Notes under the pieces: model-generated | Told to the model about the DNA's origin: nothing | Seen by the model: only the letters and a program-made list of their open reading frames with translations | Databases searched by the model: none | Assembly: GCA_036924285.1 (NCBI GenBank) | Contig: JAYKYS010000006.1 | Location: forward strand, 31,532,001 to 31,596,000 | From: Asterella californica | Lineage: Eukaryota; Streptophyta; Marchantiopsida; Marchantiales; Aytoniaceae | Length of the DNA: 64,000 nt | Direction: 5' to 3' | Shown here: piece after piece, positions 23,318 to 34,802 of the stretch | Layout of the letters: each line of letters starts with the position of its first letter | How positions within the stretch are numbered: position 1 is the first letter of the stretch | Position numbers and translations under genes: made by a program

Positions 23318-23911
23318 TGCCCAGTTGACAAACCCTCATCGACTGGGTAAAGAATGCCCTGTTGGTGGTGCCTGGCATGGTTTTCAACGCTCTCTAAGCG
23401 TAGGGCTTATTCTTGCTCTCTACATATAGAGAGGTCGAGCGGCACAGAACATGTAAGACAAGATAGGAGTCTTTGTGTTGATTTTACTAGAGCATTTAGA
23501 GATCTAGACTACGGCGGTGCGCTCGGCACCGACTTGGAAGTTGAAAAATTATGGACGAAGTTCGAAGGATCAGAGTGCTTGAAATCGAAAAATGAATATG
23601 TCTTTTCAAACCAACAAGGTCTCCACCATATTCGAGTATCCGGGAAGTCCTGGATGAACAAGGATGGCGTAAGTACTTGGAATGCTTGGAGCTGATCATC
23701 ATCAAACAAGCAGATTAACAGAACAACACTATGCGCTAAAACACTTTAGCAACCTCCAGAGACGAGGGCAAAATTTGGTACACTTTGGTCAGGACAAAGT
23801 CCGGCAAACAACTCATGCCCAGTTGACAAACCCTCATCGACTGGGTCAAGAACGCCCAGTTGGTGGTGCCTGGCATGGTTTTCAACGCTCTCTAAACGGA
23901 GGGCTTATTCT
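23318..23911. repeat. Pair of direct repeats of about 97 bp, 498 bp apart
   Basis: TGCCCAGTTGACAAACCCTC and the following line (ACTGGGT, GTTGGTGGTGCCTGGCATGG, TTTTCAACGCTCTCTAA) occur at 23318-23414 and 23816-23911 with few differences. They could be ends of a small element or a duplicated exon fragment. No terminal CA/TG or target duplication was found. Confidence 0.6.
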
Positions 23912-24639
23912 AAGTTTAACTTATAACCGCTTGTGGTCTCAGTTGATTCTTGAAGTGCAAATGAGCACAACAAGATGACCTGGTTCGATTTTCGAAGTGC
24001 TTTCACAACTACGAGGTTTTGCAGAGATTCTGACCGAGCTGGTTGCTTGTGAGCGGACACATTGATAAAATTACAATCCAAGTTGAAGTTTTTAACCGCG
24101 CGGACAAACTGACAAGAAGTACTCATCGTAGAAGTTCCAGGTCCAATCGTGTCCAAAACTATAGTTTTATAATCGATAACCATCTTTATTAACCCTATGT
24201 TTGTGTCGGGAAAAGTTTCTTGACGGCCAGAAGACTCGAAGAGAGCCGACAAAATGACTTGGTCATCAGTCACCAGTGATGCACTCCAATATGAGCAAGG
24301 AGGAAGAAGAGATCTAGGCTACCCGTCCGACAGCGTGCTGATAGCTTGTAAGTAACAGAAGTGTGCTAGTAGTGGTTGTTTTATGGGTGCAGTCGTGTGT
24401 GTATGTATACATATCTATAGAGAGAAGCAAGTATGACATGGGAAAACTGTACTGGCCTCAAGGTGACTCAAGATGTATCCATGTGTGTTTGAAACTTGGA
24501 AGTGGTTCCCGACTCTCTGTAAGTGGTCAACGACCATGGTCTACGCAGTATGATTCAGCACAACTGCAAAAACAGTGGGCACTTTCACGTGTGGAGAATA
24601 TGATAATCTGCTAAATTGTTACAGATATTTGATTTCTTT

Positions 24640-25142
24640 TGTATACACATCGGTACACAACATACATCGCTGTTAGAGATACATCACACATACACTTAAC
24701 ACATGGACGATGTAGTCATACACATACACAAGTGTACCACAATGATGAACTGTATGTACTCACTCCATCATGTCAACCGGCACTAAATAACCACTAAAGT
24801 CGAGCCAAATCCACTATGTGCTCGTAGAGAATCCAGATTGCACTCACCAAGACTATCCATCATAGCCAGGAACTTGAAGGCTCAACTCGAAGAACTAAGA
24901 CCTCCAAGCCCTACCTGCGAAGTATACCCTTAGTGGACTATCCCAAAAACTCGGCCTAACGGCACTGAAGGCCCTACCGGGATTAACCACTGCTTACTCG
25001 ACCAACCTAGCCGAGGTGCTAAACTGATGTGACAGCTGTCATGCGCATACACATCGCTAAACAACATACATCGCTGTCAGAGGTACACCACACATACACA
25101 TAACACATGGACGATGTCATACACATACACAAGTGTATCACA
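24640..25142 (-). repeat. Probable 3' LTR of element A, with a partial second copy
   Basis: Read on the minus strand, TGTGATACACTTGTGTATGT starts at 25142, directly after the purine run AGGGAGGCGA. That is the expected position of an LTR start after a polypurine tract. A second block of about 100 bp (TGTGGTACACTTGTGTATGT) starts at 24741, 401 bp further on. This may be a tandem LTR or a second element of the family. Confidence 0.45.
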
Positions 25143-25321
25143 ATCGCCTCCCTAATTGACGGTTAGGTCCCTTTAACTCCAGATAGTCTCATATCCCAAC
25201 TACGTGATATACATCTTCATGGGTGTAAGGATCAAGAGGTCGGGTGCTACATCGTCTCATCAGTAGTCACTTGTCTGCAATCCATATCACGCAAAGATCT
25301 AATTGACTATCTCTGCTATAT

Positions 25322-25456
25322 ACATCGAGGGCAAATCCACTGTCCAATAAGAATGACATTGAGAGGTGGAGTCAAACACGACATGTGTCAATCTCTCGAA
25401 CAACCTTCACACACTAACATACGGGTTGTTCCACCAGCCGACCCACACAACATACA
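25322..25456 (-). pseudogene. PHD finger at the 3' end of element A
   Basis: The minus-strand frame gives CMLCGSAGGTTRMLVCEGC, then HMSC, then PPL and WICPRC: the Cys4-His-Cys3 order of a PHD zinc finger in about 45 residues. PHD fingers usually read histone H3 tails. The codon before the His, normally Trp in this family, is TGA here, one base from TGG, so this copy is dead. It lies downstream of integrase, where some gypsy elements carry a chromodomain. The frame is open upstream to 25600 and includes another Cys pair (NCAPC). Confidence 0.75.
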
Positions 25457-25662
25457 TCTCAAGTCCGCACGTACAACGGCTAAGCTTGGGTCAACAATAC
25501 CATCTATGTTTGAAAGATGACATGGCGCACAATTATACATATGGTCCTTCCAAACAACACCATCACGGCCCTCTAACATGGGTACTCCAGAAGGTAACAC
25601 CTCACGTACGCATAAAATAGTACGTCATGCGGTCAGATCCAACGTCGTCGATGCAGTCTACT

Positions 25663-26423
25663 CTAGATAGATATAATTGTCAAGATGAAATTTGCGAATA
25701 GATGACTAATAACCTCCTCTCGAATAGTCGCATATCGCAACGTGTCTCTATGCTGAGCAATCGCTAGGTTCTCAAAAGTCATAAGCATAACTTTCCGAAA
25801 TGTCCCAACTTGTTGAGAACATGCTCTCAGCCAGATATCCGGGTCATCAAGGTTCAGCACCTTAGCAAAATCACGACGAATGACCGAAGATAGATATGGA
25901 TCTCGGCCGCACAATAGAAAATACGGTGAGAAGCCTCCCAAGTAGTCCTTCCGCAAGCCATACTTGCACAATCCTCTCTTCACCGTCTGAACTATCCTCT
26001 CTGTCAAACCATCCACCTCAGGATGATCTCGAGATGTAGTCCGATGATCAATCAGCGCCTGATCACACAAGGCCTGAAACTCATCTGAACCTCTGTACCT
26101 TGGTCCGTCAGCACTTCAGCTGGTGCTCCAAAACAGACTCAGCACTCGATCTAAGAATACATACGCCGTCTCTTCACTCGTCTCGTCTTGTAATGCCACC
26201 AACTCAATCCACTTGGAGAAGTGTTTCATCATCATCAACACATACCGGTGGTGACATACGGTCAATGATAAGGGTCTCGCAAAATCTAAACTCCAATAGT
26301 AACCCAAACTCATACTTGATAAGGTGTGTAATTGTGGAGTAGGAGCATTAAACGATGCTCGTACTCGATCACAAATCACACATCGTGCAACAAATTGTTG
26401 TATCTCGATAGTAAGCTATGCGT
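25663..26423 (-). pseudogene. Integrase core and C-terminal part of element A
   Basis: Read on the minus strand: zinc-binding Cys pair RCVICDRVRA at about 26380, integrase start LGYYWSLDFA (first catalytic Asp), KWIELVALQDETSE, then RTTSRDHPEVDGLTERIVQT (NG..E type third acidic site). The frame is broken near 26110, so the middle of the core, including the second Asp, is disrupted or lost. The family is Ty3/gypsy. It continues on the right of element B at 34803. Confidence 0.75.
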
Positions 26424-26427
26424 ACGC

Positions 26428-27717
26428 TGTTGAGGTGAGAGTTTCGGAATATTCTAGTTGTGGTATGACCGTGAAGATTGTATATGTCTACTCAAAGAAG
26501 CGTTGGACTTCTGGCTGTGGCTGTTACTCAAAGGATAGGCTTTTCAAGTTACAACAGGGCGCTATAGGCACTCATACATGTCTGTAGGAACCTCTAATAT
26601 GTTCAAGAAAAGTTCATGTTTAATTAGTAGTAATAGGATCAGACGATGAACTTTAACGCTCAAAGAGAAGAAAAATATGATGGTTCAGACTTCTAAATTT
26701 CTCTTACATGTAAAAGAGACCCTACTGAGCACACACACGAAGTTTCAGCCTGAGATCAAATTCTAGCATCGAGATATGGACAAAAACATCCTGAGTAGAG
26801 AAATTACGGTGATTTCTAGCACCCAGATGGCTATTTCGACCTAGAACAGAAATTGGCTCGATCACTTTCGAAGATTCTTACAGGACTTGGAGTTCACAGC
26901 TTGCTGAACACCCTGTGAAGTTGGGCTTGGGGGTTGTACACGGTTTTCCAGATCTCGTTCTCTGAAGTTGCTGTTATAGATTGAGAGCTTTTTAGACCCC
27001 CTTTGCTTCAGCGGTCGGCCTGAATTACTCAATCACTCAAATGACATGAAACTTTTTGGACAGTCGTAGCCCTGCTAACAGTGAACGTAGCCACCCAAGT
27101 TTGAAGCGATTATATCTTCTCTGCTGGAATTGACACTTAAACCTCCAAAATCAACAAAAGTGGTGCAGTTTCAACTCAATCCGAACTTCAATTTGGCATA
27201 ACTCCTTCTTTATTGCTCCAAATCGATCAAGAATTTCACTGACAATGACTGGCACGACGAGCTCTATCTTCGTGTGCTCTCAGATTTTGCAGTGTCCTCA
27301 CCAAATGCTCGAACTCTCTTTTAGACCTCTGCTTCTAAAATTAGAGTTTTACAAAAAACAAAAACGGACCAATGGGAGTTCATAGCTCCACTTGGCTGTC
27401 CTCTAGTGCCCTAATCCACGTGGTAACTTAACTTCACTCATAGGCTACCACGTCCGCCCTCCTAAAGTGCCAACATAAATCCTAAACTATCTTAAATGAC
27501 ACGCAACCCTAAAAGATAACTTAAACCAGCTATGGGCGACAAGTAAATATAACCCATGAGTTTAAAACTCTATGAACATGGTAAACAATCTACTAGGACT
27601 CAAAATACATAACATCTTCGAGAATCAACCTCTCTGAGGTTTTAACTTCACTCAGAGAGACTAACTCTTGACTGAGAAGTGAATCATTTACTATGTGAAA
27701 TGATTCACATCACGACA
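26428..27717 (-). repeat. 3' LTR of element B, 1290 bp
   Basis: It starts TGTTGAGGTGAG and ends ATCACGACA in plus orientation. It matches the other LTR at 33481-34798 except for several small indels (for example about 11 bases missing near 26450). The flanking 4-base direct repeat ACGC (26424-26427 and 34799-34802) marks the insertion. The polypurine tract, on the minus strand GGAGGAGGGGGTGGA, adjoins at 27718-27732. Confidence 0.9.
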
Positions 27718-27749
27718 TCCACCCCCTCCTCCGGCATGTGCCAACTTCT

Positions 27750-28894
27750 TCATTCTTCTATCTGTTCTTCATCATCGTCACTCTCCTCCGTCTCAACCTC
27801 TTCGGTAACCAAGACGTCTTCGTCTCTTGTTGTCCTCTGCTCTGACTCCAGAAAATTGAATAACTCTTCTGATCCTCCACGCCTTTTGAATAGTTTCACA
27901 CGTTTGTCTGCCACAGATAGCTTCAAAGGAGTACCGTCTAGCTCTCGTAAACTATAAGTGGTATTTTCATAAACATCTAGCACAACATAAGATCCGAACC
28001 ATCTTTGAGAGAACTTACGAAGTGTAGAATGCTGATTCTCCAACGTGCTGTCATACACCAGAATCCAATCACCAACACGTATTGGCTTTGGTCGTAGTCT
28101 GTGAGTCTTGTCAAAACGTTTCTTGTTTCTGACTCGAGCCACCTTCGACTTCTCTTGCACTTCAGCAAGACCCTCCTCTCTCAACTCTAACTGCCTGGTA
28201 CGTAAAGCAATAAGTGAAGTGCGATCTAAACCATCTTCCCACGAAGTGTAGTTCTATCAACCCATAAAGCAAATGGAAGTAACCTCGGCCATTCTCTAGA
28301 CCTACCATCACATGATTTCACTAAAGCGTGAACAATAGAAGGGTGTCCTCGTTCACTCTTACCAATGTCTTCTAGATTCATGACAGTAGTAAGCTGAAGC
28401 TTTACTCCGTAACGAGCAAAGAACTCCTTCGCTTCTGCGCCTCTCAACTCGCCCCTATCTGCTCGTAATCTCCCAACAGATCCATAACGACAGATGATAT
28501 CTTCGAGCACGAATCTGCATATGTTCTCTGTAGTCTTCGTACGTAGTGCTCGTCCCTCCACATAGTTGGAAAGATCCTCCCGAGCCAACACCAAATAACA
28601 CATCCCCCATAGTCCCGGTGGCATCATCACAAGATCAAGAACCCACTGAAAATGGATAGTAGATGGATAGGTAGATACAAGACCATCTTTGTAATGGACC
28701 TTAGAGTAGAATTGGCAGTGCAGACACGGCCCAACAAAGTCCACCACGTCTTGATACAAATCTTTCCACCAGTATCGCTCTTTCATCTTCGTGTAAGTAG
28801 CCCAGACTCCACGATGTCCAGCCCACAAGGTGTCATGAAACTCTTTCAGCAGATTCAGCTTCGTCGGTTGATCATCCACCACTCTAGCAAGCAT
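27750..28894 (-). pseudogene. Integrase of element B
   Basis: Minus-strand pieces 28894-28226 and 28184-27750. HHCC: GHRGVW and CLHCQFY. Core: WVLDLVMMPP (Asp), RLRADRGELRG (Asp), IGKSERGHPS (Glu, replacing the usual NG.AER.N). The C-terminal part has VGDWILVYD and RWFGSYVVLDVYENTTYSLR, a GPY/F-like module. A stop or frameshift separates the pieces near 28226-28185. Confidence 0.8.
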
Positions 28895-30524
28895 CCCATC
28901 TCTTCTTTTCGGACGTTTCCACAGATAACCTTCACGTAGAAGATAATTGTACGCCTTCCGTCTGATCTCCTTGAACTCTCATTACTCCATCCCTCTCGTC
29001 TACAGAATGAACTCAGATAGAAATCAATATTATGGAACTTTTTTGTGTAGAACTCCTCGTTGAACGGCAGTGGTTCCAAGTCTGAAGTCTGCTGACCAAC
29101 TTGGCACCAAACGTCTTTCTTCTCTTCGTTCTCCACCTTTGCAAACATCTCATCCTCATATGTATAAAGAGCCTTAGACAACATATCTGCAACTGGATTG
29201 TCTTTCCCTGCTATATGCTTTAGCTCAGGGTTCAGACTCCGGACATAAGCAATCCATCGCAACATTGCTATGTCTGGAGTATTGCAGTTTGCTATCATAC
29301 CCAACAAAGACAAACAATCTGTTTCTAATATCACACGGGCTCCTATCAAGAACTCTCGATCTACCTTCATAGCAGTAACAGCTCCTCACAACTCACACTT
29401 CACCTGAAGATAGTTATGTTGTCTATTTGTTAAGATCCGAGCTCCAAACCTTGAAACAAACCGCACACCTTCTGCATCTTCTTGACCAATCGCCCATCCA
29501 ATCGCCTTTGGACTTGTATCAACAGTCAGTACCACAGGTCTCCTCTTCTCGTAGTTAAGTCTTCTTAGTACAGGTGGAGACTTCATAATCTTCTTCAGCT
29601 GCTTCATCGTCTCGTGATGTTCTTGCCGCCAAGTAAACCTCCTCCCTTGACAAGGTGAGGTGTACCTCCTCCAAACGCATCAGAATCTTTTCCACATCCC
29701 GAATGTGGTCTACAATGAACTTTCTGCAACCATCAGAAGTCACTGCTTCGTCCTTGTCTTCCACCGGACAACCTTTCATGGGAATATCATCTAGAAACAG
29801 AATAGTGATCTCAGGTACAAACTCTCGCATTCTGCATATGGGCTACTGAGTTTGTAGCGCCTTGAGGAAGAGTACACATCCGCATCAACCCCAAAGGTGT
29901 ACGCATGGTAGTCAAATCTCTACTCTCCAAAGCAAGCTAAAACTGATCATAACCTGAAAACAGATCTCCAATAGAATAGATTGACCTCCCAGCAAACGCC
30001 TCAGCTACTTCAGCAACCACAGGTCCTGTTCTGACATTTTGAATCGTGATGTTGTTGGCAGATTGCAAGTCTTGGATGAAGCGTAGAGCTCTTGTCTTCT
30101 TAGGTACTGTGAACCATCGGCTAGAGTACGAAACCATAGATGGTTCAAGAATACTCATTCGTATCCTCTCCTTCAGCAACTCAATGACCTTGTGTAGTAA
30201 GGCACGAGGGATTGGAATCGGCTTCAAGTCCCAAGGTACATGAGAAATAATGAAGATAACCATCAGAGCTATCACACTAGGATCCACACAACCAATCTCC
30301 TCAGCTGAGAAAAAAAATGTCTTATCATGACTAACTATCATCTTCTCGAAAGCTCGTCTTTCCACTTCAGTCAAGAAACCACCTCCTCCTATCTGAAGCT
30401 GCTCGAGTGTCTCTTGAGTAAACTTGTGTCCTACTTGTGTAGGATCTCTAAGCACAGGCTTAGCAGCCGCTAACTCCATCTGCTGCTGAGAATCAACATG
30501 TAATTGGATTGTCACAGGCTTCAC
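28855..30524 (-). pseudogene. Reverse transcriptase and RNase H of element B
   Basis: RT fingers at 30524-29937 (SRWFTVPKKTRALRFIQDLQ), palm catalytic line ILFLDDIPMKGC near 29800 (LDD keeps both Asp), RNase H start VVLTVDTSPKAIGWAIGQ near 29540 and its second half from 29370 (ILETDCLSLLGMIANCNTPD, HIAGKDNPVADMLSKA). Frames change at least three times. The RNase H wording resembles elements I associate with basidiomycete fungi as well as bryophytes. Confidence 0.8.
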
Positions 30525-31155
30525 CTTCCTCGCTACAGCTTTATACTTGGCGTGTACTTCCGCTTCTTGATGAGAGCCACACTAACAGACTACATCCTTC
30601 CATCCATTCTCAAGTCTCGGATGAGGACGATGTCGCAAGTACGAGACAATCTCCTCATAGACTTCACGAGAATGGATGGAGATCACCACCCTACCTCCCA
30701 TATGCTCCATCAACCTATCTACATCATCCAGCCAATGAACAAAAGACTGTACACCTACAAACTCCTCATAAACACCAGAAATCGTCTCTTCTTCCTTCAG
30801 AACTCCTGTACAGCGTAGATCTGCTGCATACTTCTCCGTCTACCTTCTACTTTTCTCAGTCAGATCATCTAATCGAGTGAACTCACTCCAATCATCAGAA
30901 CTGAAAATCATCAAACCAGATTTCTAGTACAGCTATTCTCTGAATCTTGAACAGCCTCTTCACCAGCCTCCTTTGATCCCTCAGGCTGCTCAAGCGGGAT
31001 CATAGTAGCAGTAGATCCTTCACTCTTGCTATCCCGTCCTACAAGAGTGGTTTCAGAAAACCCTTACTCCTACAGATAGAAGAATATCTCAAAGTCTGTC
31101 GGTTTCGTTCGTGGTTTGTACGGACGGTCAAAAACTGCACAGAACGTCTATCATC

Positions 31156-32358
31156 TCAACTACGGATCCTAGCGTAATGAGATCCGTCATCCATCACCCT
31201 TGTCTCCATTCGAACTGAAGTGATATAAGGCTGATCAAGAATCACAAGATATGAAGCAGAAGACTGCACGAAGAAGTGTTGATCTACATTCACATCACTT
31301 ATTTTCACCTTCACGTTAGGACAAACGCCGTATAGCTCACCTTTCTGGTTGTTTGCAGCACGTGACACCCAACCATGGTTCAGCTCGATAGGCCACTGAC
31401 CTCTCTCATACACCTCCCGTGACATGATGTTGATCTCAGATCCGTGATCAACTAAAGCAGCAACAAGTTCAGGCAAACTTCCAATACAAACTCGTGTAGC
31501 AGTTGTAGCACGAGCCCAATGTCTTCTTCTGAAGTCACTATCAGTAGCTAGACTCTCCTGGCCAGCTTCTTCATTGTCAAACTCAATGGTATTGGTACCA
31601 GCAACTAACGCTTCTTGCTGGTAACTCTGGTCATCAATCTCCTGAAAATGCACCTTCTCGAATTCTGCATCATTCACAAAAGCTCCTACCACATCTATCA
31701 TTTGACTTTCTACTTGTTCAGACATCACCTGTCTCTTGCGCTTGATGATGTCGATGATCAGTTCGTGAAACTCCTTCTTTGCAATACCAAGAACTTCTCA
31801 GAGAGAAAACTCGATTCGTGCATCCAGTATCATCTGCTCCAAGATGCTCTTCAAATAAGTAGAAGTTTCAATATCAGCCGCCAACTTGTAGACCGGTCCC
31901 TTCTCTTTCTCTTGGGCAGTAAACCTCCTTCTAGCCACCGTTGGCTCTTGCTAAACCCTCTGCACATCCTCCATCGGACCTGGTGCAGGTGGAGGAGCTT
32001 GAGAAGTAGAGGGGATGTCTTCTGGAGGAGCTGCTCGCCTCCTGATGACTCTCCGTCTATCTCCAGTCTCCTCAAAAACTCCAGTATCAAGTTCGGAGGC
32101 TTCTCGTAGCCTCTTTTCTTCCACAGAAGCATCTTGCCAGTGAACATGTCTATCGACATCCAAGAATGCTCTGATAGAAACAGCGTCTACAGGATCTCTC
32201 CATCTTGTGACCTTATGAATAGACTCGGCTCCTCTCTTCAGTATCTTAGGAGGAACTGGAGCCACACTCTTCTCAGCAGTCTTATCTAGCAATGTAAGAC
32301 TAGAAGAGACTTCAATATGCCCAACATATATATTGAAATTTACCAGCGGTGTCATCAA
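31156..32358 (-). pseudogene. Spacer and retropepsin of element B
   Basis: The piece 32358-31951 is a Pro-rich linker (IPSTSQAPPPAPGPMEDV). The piece 31728-31156 includes the aspartic protease line ALVDHGSEINIMSREVYERG, where retropepsins normally have D-S/T-G: the Asp is kept, but HGS replaces the usual SGA/TGA. VILDQPYI further on fits the second conserved strand. Confidence 0.65.
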
Positions 32359-32520
32359 CGCAGGTGCTGTTACAGCCGTAGCAATCTAAGGTAGACTCCT
32401 CATGCCTCCTCGCCCAAACTGCGTGCTCAACGGCTCTCCAGTAGAAGAAAGGTGCAGCCTACCGTTCTGATAGCAAACCACACCATCTCGCAAAGCAATA
32501 GTGAGCTCTTGACAGTCTCC

Positions 32521-33435
32521 TCAAAAATGATCAAGACTATCACACCATATACATCTACGAATAGGAGCACCTCCTGGACGTGCAGCAGCAGACGCCGGTG
32601 GCTGCTCCTTCTGCAAGCCAGCTAGCTCCACCTTCAACTCACGCATCTGCCGGATAAGGTCTTCAATCTGATCCTGCTGACCATGGTTCTCCGCAGGTCT
32701 TTGAACAGGTGCCCTTTGTGCATGAGCTGGCACAACTAGCATCAAAGGAACTGCAGCCGGGACAACAGGTATGGGAGCAAGAGCCAGAGGCTGCTGTACT
32801 TGAGGAGCAGCATAAAGTTGAGTGACCACTTCCACAAACGGTCGTCCTCCTACAGCCACTCTCTCTCGTCTCTGCCTTGTTAGAACATCCACAGCATCTT
32901 CAACTCTCCCCCAATCCATAGTAACACCTCTTTCAGCTGATCGATCTGCTAACATGAAGCATAATCGATCTGCCGTAACATCATCGGTAGCTTGCAAGAA
33001 AAGCTTTGTTCTCCTAGCATCATCCGACCAGGTTGTTGCTCAACCCAGTCTAGAAACTAGTAACTCTCTCTGAATCTTCTTCAAGAAACTCCTCTCGAAG
33101 AGATCGCTCAAAACTCATCCAGATTCCAAGATTTCTTCTCTGTACATCCTAACTTGGTCCCGCAACTCAAGAATGACAGCTAACTCAAAACTTGCTATCA
33201 TCTCAGCATCAGTAACTCTAACCATTTCCATCTCTCTTCTATACTCACGCAGATCTCTAGAAATATCTCTACTTTCAGACCTTCCACATCTGTTCACAAT
33301 AGCTTCTACAACGACATCAGATGCAGATGTCGTTGTAGAAGACGTAGGTGCAGTTGACGTTGATGCTCTAGTCCCAGAGGTAGCAGCAACACTTCCGCTC
33401 TTGCGATCCATCTCTTCCTTGTATAAGAATCTCAA
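32521..33435 (-). pseudogene. Gag-like region of element B with interrupted zinc knuckle
   Basis: The N-terminal piece (33435-33115) is Ser/Thr-rich, then a charged helical segment (RDISRDLREYRREMEMVRVT). A second piece (32997-32521) has ADRSAERGVTMDWGRVEDAV, a Pro/Ala-rich spacer and CIWCDSLDHF, then TGA, then GDC. This is a CX2CX4HX4C knuckle with a stop codon inside the motif. Confidence 0.7.
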
Positions 33436-33480
33436 CCTCCGCCGTCAATCACCCCAAGATCTCTCAGTGGAAGCACCAGA

Positions 33481-34798
33481 TGTCGAGGTGAGAGTTTCTG
33501 GGGAAGGACGGAACCTTCTAGCTGTGGTATGACCGTGAAGATTGTATATGTCTACTCAAAGAAACGTTGGACTTCTGGCTGTGGCTGTTTTACTCAAAGG
33601 ATAGGCTTTTCAAGTTACAACAGGGCGCTATAGGCACTCATACATGTCTGTAGGAACCTCTAATATGTTCAGGAAGCAAAGTTCAAGTTTAATTAGTAAT
33701 AATAGAATCAGGCGGTGAACTTTAATGCTCAAAGAGAGGAAAACTATGATGGTTCAGACTTCTAAATTTCTCCTACATGTAAAAGAGGCCTTACTGAGCA
33801 CACACACGAAGTTTCAGCCTGAGATCAAATTCTAGCATCGAGATATGGACAGAAACATCCTGAGTAGAGAAATTACGATAATTTCTAGCACCCAGATGAC
33901 TATTTCGACCTAGAACAGGAAATTGGCACGATCAATTTTGAAGATTCTTACAGTACTTGGAGTTCACAGCTTGCTGAACACCCTGTGAAGTTGGGCCTGA
34001 TGGTTGTACACGGTATTCCAGATCTCGTTCTCTGAAGTTGTTGCTCTAGATTGAGAGCTTTTCAAACCCCCTCTACTTCAGCGGTCGCCCTGAATTACTC
34101 AATCACTCAAATGACATGAAACTTTTTGGACAGTCGTATCCTTGCTGACAGTGAACGCAGCCATTCAAGTTTGAAGCGATTATATCTTCTGTGCTGGAAT
34201 TGACACTCAAAACCCCAAAATCAACAAAAGTGATGCAATTTCAACTCAATCCGAACTTCAATTTGGCATAACTCTTTCTTTACTGCTCCAAATCGATCAA
34301 GAATTTCACTGACAGTGACTGGCACGACGAGCTCTATCTTCGTGTGCTCTCAGATTTTGCAGTGTCCTCACCAAATGCTCGAACTCTCCTTTAGACCTCT
34401 GCTTCTAAAATTAGAGTTTTACAAAAGACAAAAACAGACCAATGGGAATTAATAGCTCCACCTTGCTGTCCTCTAGTGCCCTAATCCACGTGGTAACTTA
34501 ACTTCACTCATAGGCTACCACGTCAGTCCTTTTAAAGTGCCAACGTAAATCCTAAACTATTCTAAATGACACGCAATCCTGAAAGATAACTTAAACCAGC
34601 TAGAAAGCGTGCATGAGCGACAAGTAAGTACAACCCATGAGTTTAAAACTCTATGAACATGGTAAACAATCTACTAGGACTCAAAATACATAATATCCTC
34701 GAGAATCAAATTCTCTGAGGTCTTAACTTCACTCAGAGAGGCTAACTCCTGACTGAGAAGTGAATCATTTACTATGTGAAATGATTCACATCACGACA
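33481..34798 (-). repeat. 5' LTR of element B, 1318 bp
   Basis: It starts TGTCGAGGTGAG and ends ATCACGACA in plus orientation, with short inverted ends TGTCG/CGACA. Internal to it (minus strand) TGGTGCTTCCACTGAGAGAT begins two bases after the LTR and fits a tRNA 3'-end complement (TGG...), the likely primer-binding site. I cannot name the tRNA. The LTRs differ by several percent by eye, so the insertion is not recent. Confidence 0.9.
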
Positions 34799-34802
34799 AC
34801 GC

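Larger units (their letters stand above)
26428..34798 (-). mobile_element. Element B: degenerate Ty3/gypsy-type retrotransposon nested in A
   Basis: The element is 8.37 kb with 1.3-kb LTRs, TG/CA ends and a 4-base target duplication (ACGC). The minus-strand interior carries Gag with a zinc knuckle, retropepsin, RT, RNase H and integrase in gypsy order, but in many separate frames with stops. Joining the flanks across the insertion restores an integrase HHCC region of element A (HFGVKR...HSLL before, RCVICDRVRA after, with a small deletion), which proves the nesting. Confidence 0.9.
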
